A stretch of DNA of 64,000 nt from Vicia villosa (Eukaryota > Streptophyta > Magnoliopsida > Fabales > Fabaceae): positions 124,001-188,000 of the forward strand of contig NW_026706175.1 in assembly GCF_029867415.1 (NCBI RefSeq), in the 5' to 3' direction. Positions within the stretch are counted from its first letter, which is position 1. Each line of letters starts with the position of its first letter. Made by a program: the position numbers and the translations under genes. This document shows, in pieces, positions 24,101 through 34,756 of the stretch. The notes beneath the pieces were generated by a model. It was not told the DNA's origin. It searched no databases and was given only the letters and a program-made list of their open reading frames with translations.

Positions 24101-25082
24101 AAATCGATTTCCCTACTGGGTAAATCGATTTCCCTGCAGCAATCATCAACAAAATCACATTCTGGACAGCATGAAATCGATTTCCCTCCTGGGTAAATCG
24201 ATTTCCCTAGTGTATTTTGCGCCAAATTCTCTTCTGGAATAGAGTGAAATCGATTTCACTCCTGGGGAAATCGATTTCCTTAAGGCGAAATTCAAAAAAA
24301 TATAAGGAGGGAAGCTTGACATCATTTTGGCACCTTTTTCTTTGATTATTTTTGATCATTTTACCAATTTTCCACCTCATCAAAATTAACCCCTTCATTA
24401 GACCCACTTAAACCCCATTTTACCACTTTTTACCATTTAATTGCCACTTTAATCACCAATTAAACACAAGCTAATTACCAAATGCAAAAAGACCAAACTA
24501 CCACTACTCTTGCTCTCATCCTATAAATAGAGGCCACTACTCTCTCATTTCTCAAGCTTGGAGAGCCAAAAAATTGCTTGCAAATTCATTTCTCACCCTT
24601 TCCAAAACCCTCATCCAAAGTTCACTTTCATAAGATTAGTGAGATTCACATTGAATCTTGCTAATTTTGAACTAAGCCTCCTACATTTCACTCTTTTCTT
24701 TGTTTGATCATCTTCAAATTTGAAGGATCTACACACCTTGTGCTTGCTCTTGAAGCTACTCCAAAATCTTTGTTCAAGAAGTGGTAATTTGCTAGATCCA
24801 TGATGTAGATCTTTATTGCTTGTGTTCAATGCATCTTTGATGCTATATTGATGATATTTGTTGGTTTTGTGATGGAAATTCCGTGCCCAAGTTGATGTGT
24901 GATCATAAGGTGTTTGTATATTTGTTCAAATCAAGTTTCATGTCTTTAAATGCTGTTTTTGCTGAAATTTACATTGAGGAAATCGATTTCCTTAAGGCTG
25001 AAATCGATTTCCTGCTGAACGTAACTTGTTTTTTTGAAAACTGCACTATGGAAATCGATTTCCCCCTGCATGAAATCGATTT
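24101..25082. repeat. Five pairs of the palindrome AAATCGATTT with constant 21-bp spacing
   Basis: Exact copies begin at 24101, 24122, 24174, 24195, 24247, 24268, 24980, 25001, 25052 and 25073. The two members of each pair are always 21 bp apart. Pairs repeat every 73 bp in the first cluster and 72 bp in the second. Most copies are flanked as GAAATCGATTTCC. The two clusters are separated by about 700 bp that includes the TATA-like sequence. Confidence 0.95.
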
Positions 25083-25250
25083 CCAGCAGGCAGAATGTGG
25101 TTTTTTGCCTTTTTTGTGATTGTTTTGGCTTCCTTCTTCCTACACTTCATTAATATCATTGGATCTAGGGTGTTGATAGGTTTGAAATGGCCTAATCCAC
25201 CAAAATGGATGAATGATATTAATGATAGTGTGAGTTGATTATCTTTTGTG

Positions 25251-25545
25251 TTTTCATCCTTATTTTCATCTTATTTTTCTTTTGATCGATGAAAGTCTTA
25301 ATATCTTGAGAATTCTATGGATTCTTGATGAAGACTAGATCAATTTGTTTTCATTCTTATCTTTTCATCTTATTTCCTTTTGATCGATGAAAGTATTAAT
25401 ATCTTGAGAATTCTATGGATTCTTGATAAAGACTAGATCAATTTGTTTTCATTCTTATCTTTTTTCATCTTATTTTCTCTTGATCGATGAAAGTCTTGAT
25501 ATCTTGAGAATTCTATGGATTCTTGATAAAGGCTAGATCATTTCT
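25251..25545. repeat. Tandem repeat, 3 copies of about 98 bp
   Basis: Units start at 25251, 25348 and 25446, each TTTTCATYCTTA, each containing TTGATCGATGAAAGT and AGAATTCTATGGATTCTTGA. Differences between copies are a few substitutions and short indels. It lies inside the solo LTR. Confidence 0.9.
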
Positions 25546-27226
25546 TCTTCTCCTTCTTATTTCTTTTGATTGATGATCTTGATACATGGAGAGTTCTCCT
25601 ACATTTGTCCCGACTCGATAAAAGATCAAATATGGAAGAGAATTGTATGCGGTTGATTTATGACTTATGGAAATTTATCGTGTAGTCGCTATGATTTTAT
25701 CAAAGCTTCTGATAAGTTTCTATTGACCTTAAATCCGAGTACATCATTCACTCACCATCGATCTTCATTACTAACTTTGATAACATACTTGACAAGTTTC
25801 AAGATGGTTATCTTTAACATCTAACAACTAACTTTAATTTCCGCCATTTATTATACCGCTCTTTATATTTCTCGCTTTATCGCTTTATTTTATCATTTCA
25901 TCATATTTACATTCCGTCATTTTCTCTTTGTCCATTTGGACGTTTATAATTCCGCTATTTTCTCTTTGTCCACTTGGACATATGTTTATGCTTCCGCTAT
26001 TTTCCTTTTGTCCACTTGGACCATACTTTACTTTTATGCTAAAACACTAATAAACAACAAAAACCTAAAAAACACATAAGGCTCTCTTTGGACTATTGGT
26101 TACTATCCCTAGCATTTTGGAGATTCGGACTTATGGACCTAGTGCCTCTGGACTCTTATTCTGTTATTACTCCGCTGTTATTCTGTCTGTCTGGCATTGG
26201 ATTGTTGTCCGTTTGTATGTGCAGGTATTGAGATAAGGATTGAGATAAGGATTTTACCCGAAAACAACCGTTACTCTGCCCGATTTTCGTCAGAATCTTA
26301 ATGTGCTTAATGAAGAGTGGTGCTAAGACAATAAGTTCGTCTGAATCCCCAAGTGATAATGTTGGTTTAGTATTGATATTCCAAAGGATGGGAAATCTAC
26401 CTTGACTCCTAATGTCAAGTGTTGGCTTCTTATTTCGGTTAGACCGTTTCTTTCCTTAGCTTTTATTTTACGCAATAGGATAGCCTCTTCATCTCCTCCC
26501 ATTCTTAAATTTTCAAAATCTTCTCCCTTTTTCAAAAACCTTCTTATGTTTGCAATCATTTTCAAAACCTCTTTCTTTAAAAAAAATCTTTTGCCCTTAG
26601 TGGCCTTTTTCTTCAAAGTTTAGACACCATTAATTGTCGAAACGAGTGGTCATACCCCACGATTCTGAAATTGATTGATATAATGAGATCTTTTCCGCGT
26701 GGGAGAGCTAGTGGCATACTCGTCGATTTAATCCGAGTTGGAGCCCTTCTTTCATTAGCGATGCAAAGAACTCGTTTGTTCTCATGCTCAAGATCAATGG
26801 CTGAGTATTTCTCTCCAACGACGATAAAGTGTTTATTCGTTTTAAAAATGTTTTCCCAAAAAAGCGGAACTACATTAGCTCTGACTTCTCCATTGCACCG
26901 AGGAGGTATGTAGGCCCAAAGCTAAACGCTTTGCCGAGCTTATTTTAAAAATAAAACAAACCCTTTTTTAGCACACACACACACAGATTTTCAAAAAGGT
27001 TCCTGTGGAGTACCACAGATATGAGGGGTGCTTAAAACCTTCCCCTCATATAAGAAACACCCGTACCTAAGATCTCTTCTTTTTGTTTTAAAAAACAAAC
27101 TTTGGGTTTTTTTCGTTCTTTTCCCTTTTCCTTTGGAAACAATAAAGCGCGGTGGCGACTTTCACTGAAATATTGATTCGAGTCAGTCCCATGGCTTCGA
27201 TATCAGATTTTCCCCGCTACAGTGGG

Positions 27227-27769
27227 GATCGTGGAGTAAAATGGACCTAAGTGTTCATAATTTGATACCTCTGATGGGTTTTAGATGCTCTAAACGAAAT
27301 TGTAGGAAACATTTTTCCTAACATCTAAACGAATATCTATTGCACAAATAACTTGAATTAGGAATAAAAATAAGATGATTACCTCTTGATGTATGTTCAA
27401 AATCCTTTTCCTGAAGAGATTAAAAGCCTCACTTGAAACTCCTCTAGTTGATCCACCGAGCAAAGATCTAGATCCTTTGTCTCAACTGCTAGGTTGAGGA
27501 TGAAAGATTTTGGGAGAGAAACGCTTTATTTCTATGGGGAAAGTGGAATAGAATTATGTGTCAAAGCAAGATCACACCTAAAGTGCAATAGAATTATGTG
27601 TGAAAGCAACATCACTACCCACCTAAAAAAATCTATACTAGATAGTTAGAGCAACATCACACAAGACAAAAAGATGACCAGAAAACTCCATTTACCTAAC
27701 ACGCAAAACACACCCCACATTAATAAATCCAGACACTATTTGACGCCTCAAAATATTTTTCCTAATGGA
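27227..27769. other. Unassigned, probably repeat-derived
   Basis: No coding region is recognised. A short partial duplication occurs at 27545-27610 (AATAGAATTATGTGTGAAAG-like). Confidence 0.4.
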
Positions 27770-28540
27770 CAGCCATTATGAAGCAGCTGCCAAGTGAACA
27801 CTACAACTTTGGAGGGATCCCAACTCTTCCAAACCTTGGGAAGCCCTTGTGAAACCCCTCATACTTTCCTTTCGAATAACCAATTATAACCAAAAGGTTA
27901 TCATAAGCAGACCTAACCGAAAATCCCCTTGTTGGTCAAGTTTCTGAACCCAAGTGGCTTCTAGACCAACCCTAACCATTCTAGTAATGAGACCAAGAAA
28001 GCCCTCTAAAATTTCCTCCTTCTAAACATGGAAATGCCTCTTCCATATAAAGTTCCAGACCTATACACCCCTCCCAAAATTCATGCAAAGGGATTGATAT
28101 GACCCTAACATAATGCCAAAACCTGGTCTTTTCACCATCTCCAACCACTTTAACACAAGAAAAGGCGAACCAATCATTCGTCTAATCTGGGGGAGAACCA
28201 AGAAAAGAAACTACTTTCCACCAAGGAGACACCCTCCTAAGACCGTCTACCCTACTCCCAAACGGGAAACCGAAGCCCCTAAAGAACATACCTTGCCAAG
28301 CAAATATCTTTCCATAAAGAAGGAAAATCCAAAAGGATTATACATTTCCACTTACTTAGCAAAGCAAGATTTACCAATTTAAGATCTATCACCCCTAAGC
28401 CACTTGCCCTTTTCTTTGCAGACATATTACCACTTAACACAAGAGACATTTGCTCCACCTTTGGATCCCCCCAAAGAAACATTCTCTGCATTATTATCAT
28501 TTTCTTCCAGACCGAACCTGACATCTTCATAAAAGACAAA
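27770..28540 (-). pseudogene. LINE (non-LTR) retrotransposon fragment, C-terminal region of ORF2
   Basis: On the minus strand from 28540 the frame has QRMFLWGD, then GLGVIDLKLVNLALLSKWKC, the region just after reverse transcriptase in plant L1-type ORF2 proteins. Further on, with stops and shifts, come IWKRHFHV and KEEILEGFLGLI, as in the following RVT zinc-binding region. The 5' part and catalytic core are absent. It is an old 5'-truncated or deleted copy. Confidence 0.7.
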
Positions 28541-29339
28541 GAACATTGGGATTGAATTCAGCACCCAGTTGAATAGGACTACACTGTCACTTAAACTCAT
28601 AATTATATTCCTCCAAGAAGCTCATGTCTATATTGAACACAAGGTATAGACGTGTCACCCTTGTACAGTTCAATATTGGATCCTTAGACATTTATCAGTT
28701 ATGGAGGATGATCAAATTCTATATAGGTCATTCATGTCCCTTAACATGATTTGTGGAGTACGTACCAACCAATTTTGTGGTCATCATGTTACACACAATA
28801 TTTGAACCTTTATAAGATACTCAACTCCACAACTAGGGTCCATAGTGGTTTCAAGTCAAAGGGAGACTCTCACCATGAGAATAACATATGGCACTTGTAT
28901 AACACTCTATGTAGTATTCTCGTGACGGGTCAAGCGTATATAAATATTACTCCTAATATTTATACATATGTGAAGACTTGATAAATCTTTATCAATGATT
29001 TATGAGATATCATAATCAGTCTATCCACATAATAGTCCTAATGCTTTAATAATATATCACTTTTACAATAAAGCTTAACTGCAAATACTTTCATAATAGT
29101 CTTCTTATGTTTAATGAGGTCTCACGATTAACACTAATAAAACTTTTTTAATAGTGTTCTTAATGTTTCATGAAACAGGCTAGCTATTATAGAAACTTTT
29201 TTACTTTGAAAAAACAAACATAATAAAAGAAATGTCTTATATTAATCGATAATTCGACACAAGTATCAAGTTCTAATAAAACTTTTACGACTTACGTCAA
29301 CAAAGGAAAAAGCCCTAGTAGATCCAATTGTATACTTAC
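28541..29339. other. Unassigned, repeat-like
   Basis: No gene is recognised. The style (28570-29300, AT-rich with CTCACCATGAGAATAACATA) suggests an LTR or other retroelement remnant, but neither ends nor TSD were found. Confidence 0.35.
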
Positions 29340-29589
29340 GACATGGGAATCTTAAAATATTTTTTAGGTTTTGAAATTGCTCACTCTACACAAGGGATTA
29401 CTTTATGCCAACGCAAATATTGCCTTGACTTACTTCAAGACACGGGTCTGTTAGCTTCAAAACCGGATTCTACTCCCATTGATCCTGGCCAAAAGCTGGA
29501 CAACAATGAAGATTACCTCCTGCTAGATCCATCACTCTTTCGCGTCATCATTGGTAAGCTCTTATACCTAACACATTCTCATCCTGACA
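29340..29589 (+). pseudogene. Detached Ty1/copia reverse transcriptase fragment, identical to 31416-31665
   Basis: All 250 bases match 31416-31665 by eye, including the frame KYFLGFEIAHSTQGITLCQR. The flanks differ at once on both sides. It is a duplicated piece placed 2,076 bp upstream of its source in the same orientation. Confidence 0.9.
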
Positions 29590-30004
29590 ACAGTTGTTGC
29601 AAAGCTTTGACATGACTACAAAATAATTCCTCAAAGAAAGCTTCAACTAGAGACTGGCGTCTGAAGTGCATATATGCAACTTCTAAAAGGTCTTGTTTAG
29701 TTCGAATGAACTTGTAGGAAAACCCATGCTCCGACTACGTCAGTCTAAGAATGTGGCTTCTATTCTAGTGTGGACCGACGACCGACCTACATGTTTTTTG
29801 GTCATCCGAGGAAGTCTTATAAACATGGTATAAAAGATACATTTATTACGTCCATGTAATTTATTCATCATTGTCCTTTGAGAAAGGTGTCCCTTAAGAA
29901 ATATTCTAAGATGTAAAATCCTAAGGACGCATTATAAATGCTAAAAGAATAATCTAAGCTACACACACTTTCTAATTTAAAACTCTACCCTTGTGACCAT
30001 CACT
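29590..30004. other. Spacer; 29913-30004 matches 45900-46010
   Basis: The end of this stretch (CCTAAGGACGCATTATAAAT to GACCATCACTAA) recurs near 45910 with a few changes. The rest is not recognised. Confidence 0.5.
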
Positions 30005-32287
30005 AATGGTCTCTACACTCTCACCTCACCATCCATCTCTCTTTCCAAAGTCACAGCTAAACTTCACAATGGTCTCTACACTCTCACCTCACCATCCATC
30101 TCTTTTTCCAAAGTCACAGCTATTAATACTTGTACTCTCTGGCATAATAGATTAGGACACACATCCTATGATACTCTTGTTCAAATAAATACAAATTTTC
30201 CCTTATCTAATTTGCACAAAAATTATGATCCCTGTGATACTTGTTTCAATGCTAAACAAAAACGTTTACCTTTCTATACTAGTGATACTTCTACTTTACA
30301 CTGTTCTGATCTCATACACATGGATATTTGGGGCCTTATTTCAAACCCATCTATCAATGGACACAAATATTTCCTCACTATTGTGGATGACCACAGTCGA
30401 TACTGCTGGATTATTTTTAATGAAATGCAAATCTGAAATATCTAATTTAATCAAAAAAATTGTCACTTTCATTCAAACTCAATTTCAGAAAGTTGTTAAG
30501 ATTATTCGATCAGACAATGGAGCAGAATTTTTGCTAAAAGATTTTTACAATTCTAAGGGCATTCAACACCAAACCTCTTGTGTTTACACACCTCAACAGA
30601 ATGGTTTGGTTGAACGCAAACACCAACATTTACTTGGTGTCACTCGGACTCTTCTTTTTCAAGCTAATATACCTAAAATCTTCTGGTCCTATGCTTTACT
30701 TTATGTTGTTCACATTATTAACAGATTGCCATCTAAACTTATCAACAATCAAAGCCCTTTTCATTTGCTTCACAATACTCTTCCTGATTACTCTGCTATA
30801 AAAACTTTTGGTTGTCTAGTTATGCTTGCAGTTTGCAGGTACATAGAACTAAATTAGACTCAAGATCCCACAAATGCATTGGCAGCAAGTGGATTTTTAA
30901 ACTCAAGTATGCCTCTGATGGCACCCTAGCAAGGTATAAAGCCAGACTCGTAGCAAAAGGTTTTACTCAAGCTGAAGGATTGGACTACTTAGAAACTTTC
31001 AGCCTTGTCATTAAAATGACAACCATCAGAATTCTTTTATCCATTGCTGCTACCTATAGCTGGCACATTCATCAATTGGACATTAACACAGCTTTCCTCC
31101 ATGGGAATCTTGAGGAAGAAGTTTACATGAAACCTCCACCAGGAATGAAACCGCGTGCAAATATGGTATGCAAACTAAAAAATATCTATCTATGGCTTGA
31201 AACAAGCCAGCAGGCAGTGGAACCACAAACTCACCAAAACTCTCATTCACATGGGTTTCCTACAATCAAAATTTGATTATTCTCTATTTTCTAAATATTC
31301 TACTACATCATATACTGTCATTCTTGTCTATGTGGATGATTTAATTGTTGCAGGTACAAGTCTTTCAGAAATCATAACCACTAAAGACACTTTAGACAAG
31401 CAATTCAGCATAAAAGACATGGGAATCTTAAAATATTTTTTAGGTTTTGAAATTGCTCACTCTACACAAGGGATTACTTTATGCCAACGCAAATATTGCC
31501 TTGACTTACTTCAAGACACGGGTCTGTTAGCTTCAAAACCGGATTCTACTCCCATTGATCCTGGCCAAAAGCTGGACAACAATGAAGATTACCTCCTGCT
31601 AGATCCATCACTCTTTCGCGTCATCATTGGTAAGCTCTTATACCTAACACATTCTCATCCTGACATCATTTTCTCTATTTGCAGATTAAGTTAACATCTA
31701 GCCAAACCTACACAGACGCACCTCCAAGCAGCACATCGGATCATTCGCTACCTCAAAAACGCTCCTGCCATGGGATTGTTCTTCAAACGATGCTCCAACC
31801 TTCATCTCACAGGCTTCTCAGATTTGGATTGGGTTCCTGTCCAACATCTAGACGTTCCACCACTGGATTTTGTTTCTTCCTCAGAGACAACATTATTAGC
31901 TGGAAAACCAAGAAACAAATTGTTGTATCTCGCTCATCATCGGAAGCCGAATACCACGCCTTGGCCAATACCATATGTGAAGCTCAATGGTTATTGTATC
32001 TCCTTCATGACTTCCTAATCAATCACATGATACCTGTCAACATCTACTGCGACAACCAAAGTGCTATACAGATTGCCACAAATCCAATCTTCCATGAACG
32101 AACAAAGCATGTAGAACTAGACTGCCACCTTGTCCGCGACAAACTTCAAGACCGTACCAACATCTGATGCCAAGAAACTCTGCCAATCAAGTAGTTGATG
32201 TATTCACAAAGGCCTTTCACCTTGGTCCCTTTTCTTCTTGTGTATCCAAACTTGGACTGTTAAATATCCATTCCAGTTTGAGGGGGG
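30005..32287 (+). pseudogene. Ty1/copia gag-pol remnant (integrase, RT, RNase H)
   Basis: In order: GAG-pre-integrase LWHNRLGHTSYDT with the CDTCF zinc pair; integrase core HMDIWGL, IVDDHSRY, IRSDNGAEF and the PQQNGLVERKH block (30140-30830); then a deletion joining integrase to reverse transcriptase near 30835; RT SKWIFKLKYASDGTLARYKA, QLDINTAFLHGNLEEEVYM and YVDDLIVAG (31320-31350); RNase [20 protein letters not shown] and [10 protein letters not shown] (31840-32160). Gag and protease are missing. Frames break near 30430, 30835, 31190, 31690 and 32165. A 63-bp tandem duplication lies at 30005-30120. A polypurine tract GAGGGGGG sits just before the 3' LTR. It is non-functional. Confidence 0.88.
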
Positions 32288-32526
32288 TGTTGAAATGCAA
32301 AGGGCCAATAATAAGTCCATAACACAATGAATCACTAGGCCCAGTTCTACTCTCTTTTACTTTCCGCTTTTATCTCTTGAATCTGTTTTGTAACGGCTAC
32401 TTGCTTTCCAAAAATATTCTATCACCATCAATGTAATCAATATCAAATATTCAATAATAATAATATTTTCAGTTTCCTGTATTCTTGTTCTTGAGCTCTT
32501 AATGCTTCCGCTTCCTCACCTTAACA
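32288..32526 (+). mobile_element. 3' LTR of the Ty1/copia remnant
   Basis: It begins TGTTGAAATGC directly after the polypurine tract and ends CCTTAACA, giving a 239-bp LTR of TG...CA form, short as in several small copia lineages. No 5' LTR partner was found in the window, so the element is 5'-truncated. Confidence 0.75.
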
Positions 32527-32673
32527 TAGATTATAATTATCTCTAACACTTATAACTACTATATGATATTTAACACACTTAAAATTTGGCTAGATTTTTT
32601 TATCACACTTAACTTTTTTTCTTTTTCCTTTTCCCCGACGGTAATATAATGACCATTTTTTCAAAATTACCTC

Positions 32674-32680
32674 TATAAAT
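32674..32680 (+). promoter_or_regulatory. TATA box of the split small-peptide gene
   Basis: TATAAAT lies 62 bp before the start codon at 32742, which leaves room for a 5' UTR of about 30-40 bases. A role as promoter is inferred from position. Confidence 0.55.
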
Positions 32681-32885
32681 ACTGATACTTCTTTCAAAAC
32701 TTTCACATCATTCTCAAAATATCTACCTATTTTTTTTTCAAATGGCTAAATTTCTTATTTTGTTCATCACTCTACTTGTAATTATGTTGTTTGTTATCGG
32801 TATTATGAAGCGTGAAGAATTAGGTAATGATTTAGTAACTTTAATGATAATTATTGTTTTAACATTACTAATCTTACCTTGGTTT

Positions 32886-33957
32886 TGAAGGATAGAAAAA
32901 CACTTAGAAAGGGGGGATCGAATAAGTGTATCTCAAAAACTTAGAAGATAAAAACAATCAACACAATGATTTTTATCCTGGTTCGTTGTTAACCAAACTA
33001 CTCCAGTCCACCCGCTTAGAGTGATTTACCTCAACTGAGGATTTAATCCACTAATCCAACTGATTACAATGGTTTTCCACTTAGATAACCTCTAAGTCTT
33101 CTAGAGTCTACAGATCACAACTTGATCACTCTAGGAATCCTTTTACAATCAATGTAAAAATAATGTTTACAAGAGTTTGAATGCTTCTAATAAAGCTGTA
33201 ATCACAACTGTGATATTTCTCTTAAGTTCTAAACTTAACACTCACTAAATATTACAAGAGTTTGTGAGGTTGAAGATGAAGTTCGTAAGCTTTTTAATTT
33301 GACAGCAATTCTGTATGTTTGCGCAAGTGTTATATTCAGCTTCTAATGAGAACTTCTATTTATAGGCGTTGAGAGGAAATGACCGTTGAGAGCATTTAAT
33401 ACTTTGCGTGAATAGTACAATGCTGCATTTAATGTTTCACACTTTTGTCAACTACCTCGAGCCTTGCTTTTGCTGCTTTTACTGACTTTGCCTTTTGTAG
33501 CTTCTAACGTTCCTTTTGTCAGTCAAAGATTAGACGTTTCAGCCTTTCATCTTGTACTTTCTTCTGGACTCAGACTTTGTAGATAACAACGTTTGAATAT
33601 CAGAGCCATCAGCTTTGGTGCAGAGCATCTTCTGTCTTCTGACTTTGAAGAGCTTGAGCGTGATACCATCAGAACTTCAAAGCTTGTTCTTCTGACTTTC
33701 ATTCTTCTGATGCTTTCCAGTTCATGTTCTAATTCTGCATGACCTTCTTCTGATGTCTTGCCAGAGCATGTTCTGATGAAGCCATCCAGAACTTTCTGAG
33801 TCAGTTGCTTCTGAGCGCTGATTTGTGCATACTCTTTATATATTTCCTGAAATGGAAAATGCAAAGGATTAGAGTACCACATTGTCTTATACAAAATTCA
33901 TACATAATGTTATCATCAAAACACAAAATATTGATCAGAACATTTCTTGTTCTAACA
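32886..33957 (-). repeat. 3' LTR of SIRE-type element 1
   Basis: On the minus strand it starts TGTTAGAACAAGAAATGTTC and ends CTATCCTTCA. CTATTTATAGG near 33355-33366 holds the likely TATA box. A 115-codon open frame (33894-33547) also exists in the other LTR. Confidence 0.93.
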
Positions 33958-33975
33958 ATCTCCCCCTTTTTGATG
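33958..33975 (-). other. Polypurine tract of element 1
   Basis: On the minus strand this reads CATCAAAAAGGGGGAGAT, directly before the 3' LTR; it is the plus-strand DNA primer site. The same tract precedes the 3' LTR of element 2. Confidence 0.9.
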
Positions 33976-34756
33976 ATGACAAAAACATGTATAATTGATA
34001 TGAATTTGTATCCAGAATATCAGATGAACAAAGACAATTACACAGATATAGCATAAGCATATAATCAAAGTGTGTGAATATGTCTCCCCATGAGATTAAC
34101 AATCTCCCCTTGAAATTAATACTAGAAGTATTTATAAATAAAAGACTTCCCTGAGTATTTTTCTATTTCAGTTGAGACTTTCACTTTGAATAGAACTTCA
34201 GAACATTCAGAGCTTCCATTTGGATAGCTTCAGAGCTTTGAATTTCTCTTTGTGATCCCTTGTATCAGAGCTCTTTATGTCTTCAGTCTTCTATGTATCT
34301 GATCCATCAAAACTTTGAGACATCAGCATTAGAGCTTCTTGGTTTGATCACAACATTTCTTGCTTCTGGACTTGAAGCTTCAGAGCACTCAGCTTGCTTC
34401 AAATCTTTAGGAGCTTTAGAATTGCTTTTCCCCATGTATTTTCTTCTCATTTTAAGCTTTGTCCAGAATATCTCATTCCTGCAAAAACTATCAAAGACAG
34501 AAAACTTGCAATATATTTGTTAGGAATGTTGATACTTAAGCCCAGTAACTGATATTATAAATCAATTCAATTATCACATTTCTCCCCCTTTTTGTCATAA
34601 CATCAAAAAGCATAAAAGATTCCAATGAAAACGACACACAGAGTGAAGAAAGAACCAGATAATATGTCATTGATTAAAATCATTAGATAATACAGAAGCA
34701 GATGCAATTCAAGCATATGCAAAAAACAAAGAACACAAACTAAGACACAAGACAGA

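Larger units (their letters stand above)
23859..27221 (+). mobile_element. Solo LTR of a Ty3/gypsy element (Tat/Ogre-like), TSD GTGGG
   Basis: It starts TGTCATACCCC and ends CCCCGCTACA, with GGTGGCGACT near the end, as in the solo LTR at 754-4082. Length is 3,363 bp. The direct repeat GTGGG lies at 23854-23858 and 27222-27226. It carries paired palindromes (24101-25082), a TATA-like CTATAAATAG near 24530, and three tandem copies of a 98-bp unit (25251-25545). No convincing protein is encoded. Confidence 0.88.

Noticed and set aside
24101..25082. CRISPR-like array
   Set aside because: The repeat unit is a 10-bp palindrome with similar, not unique, spacers, inside a plant LTR.
27222..27250. 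Primer binding site after the second gypsy LTR, implying a full element
   Set aside because: GTGGG here repeats the left flank exactly and no gypsy gag-pol follows, so it is the TSD of a solo LTR.
28113..28382. Plus-strand 89-codon basic frame
   Set aside because: Antisense of the LINE ORF2 fragment.
32742..32885. NCR (nodule cysteine-rich) peptide signal exon
   Set aside because: The N-terminus looks similar, but no donor site follows the helix and no cysteines appear in the continuation after the element.
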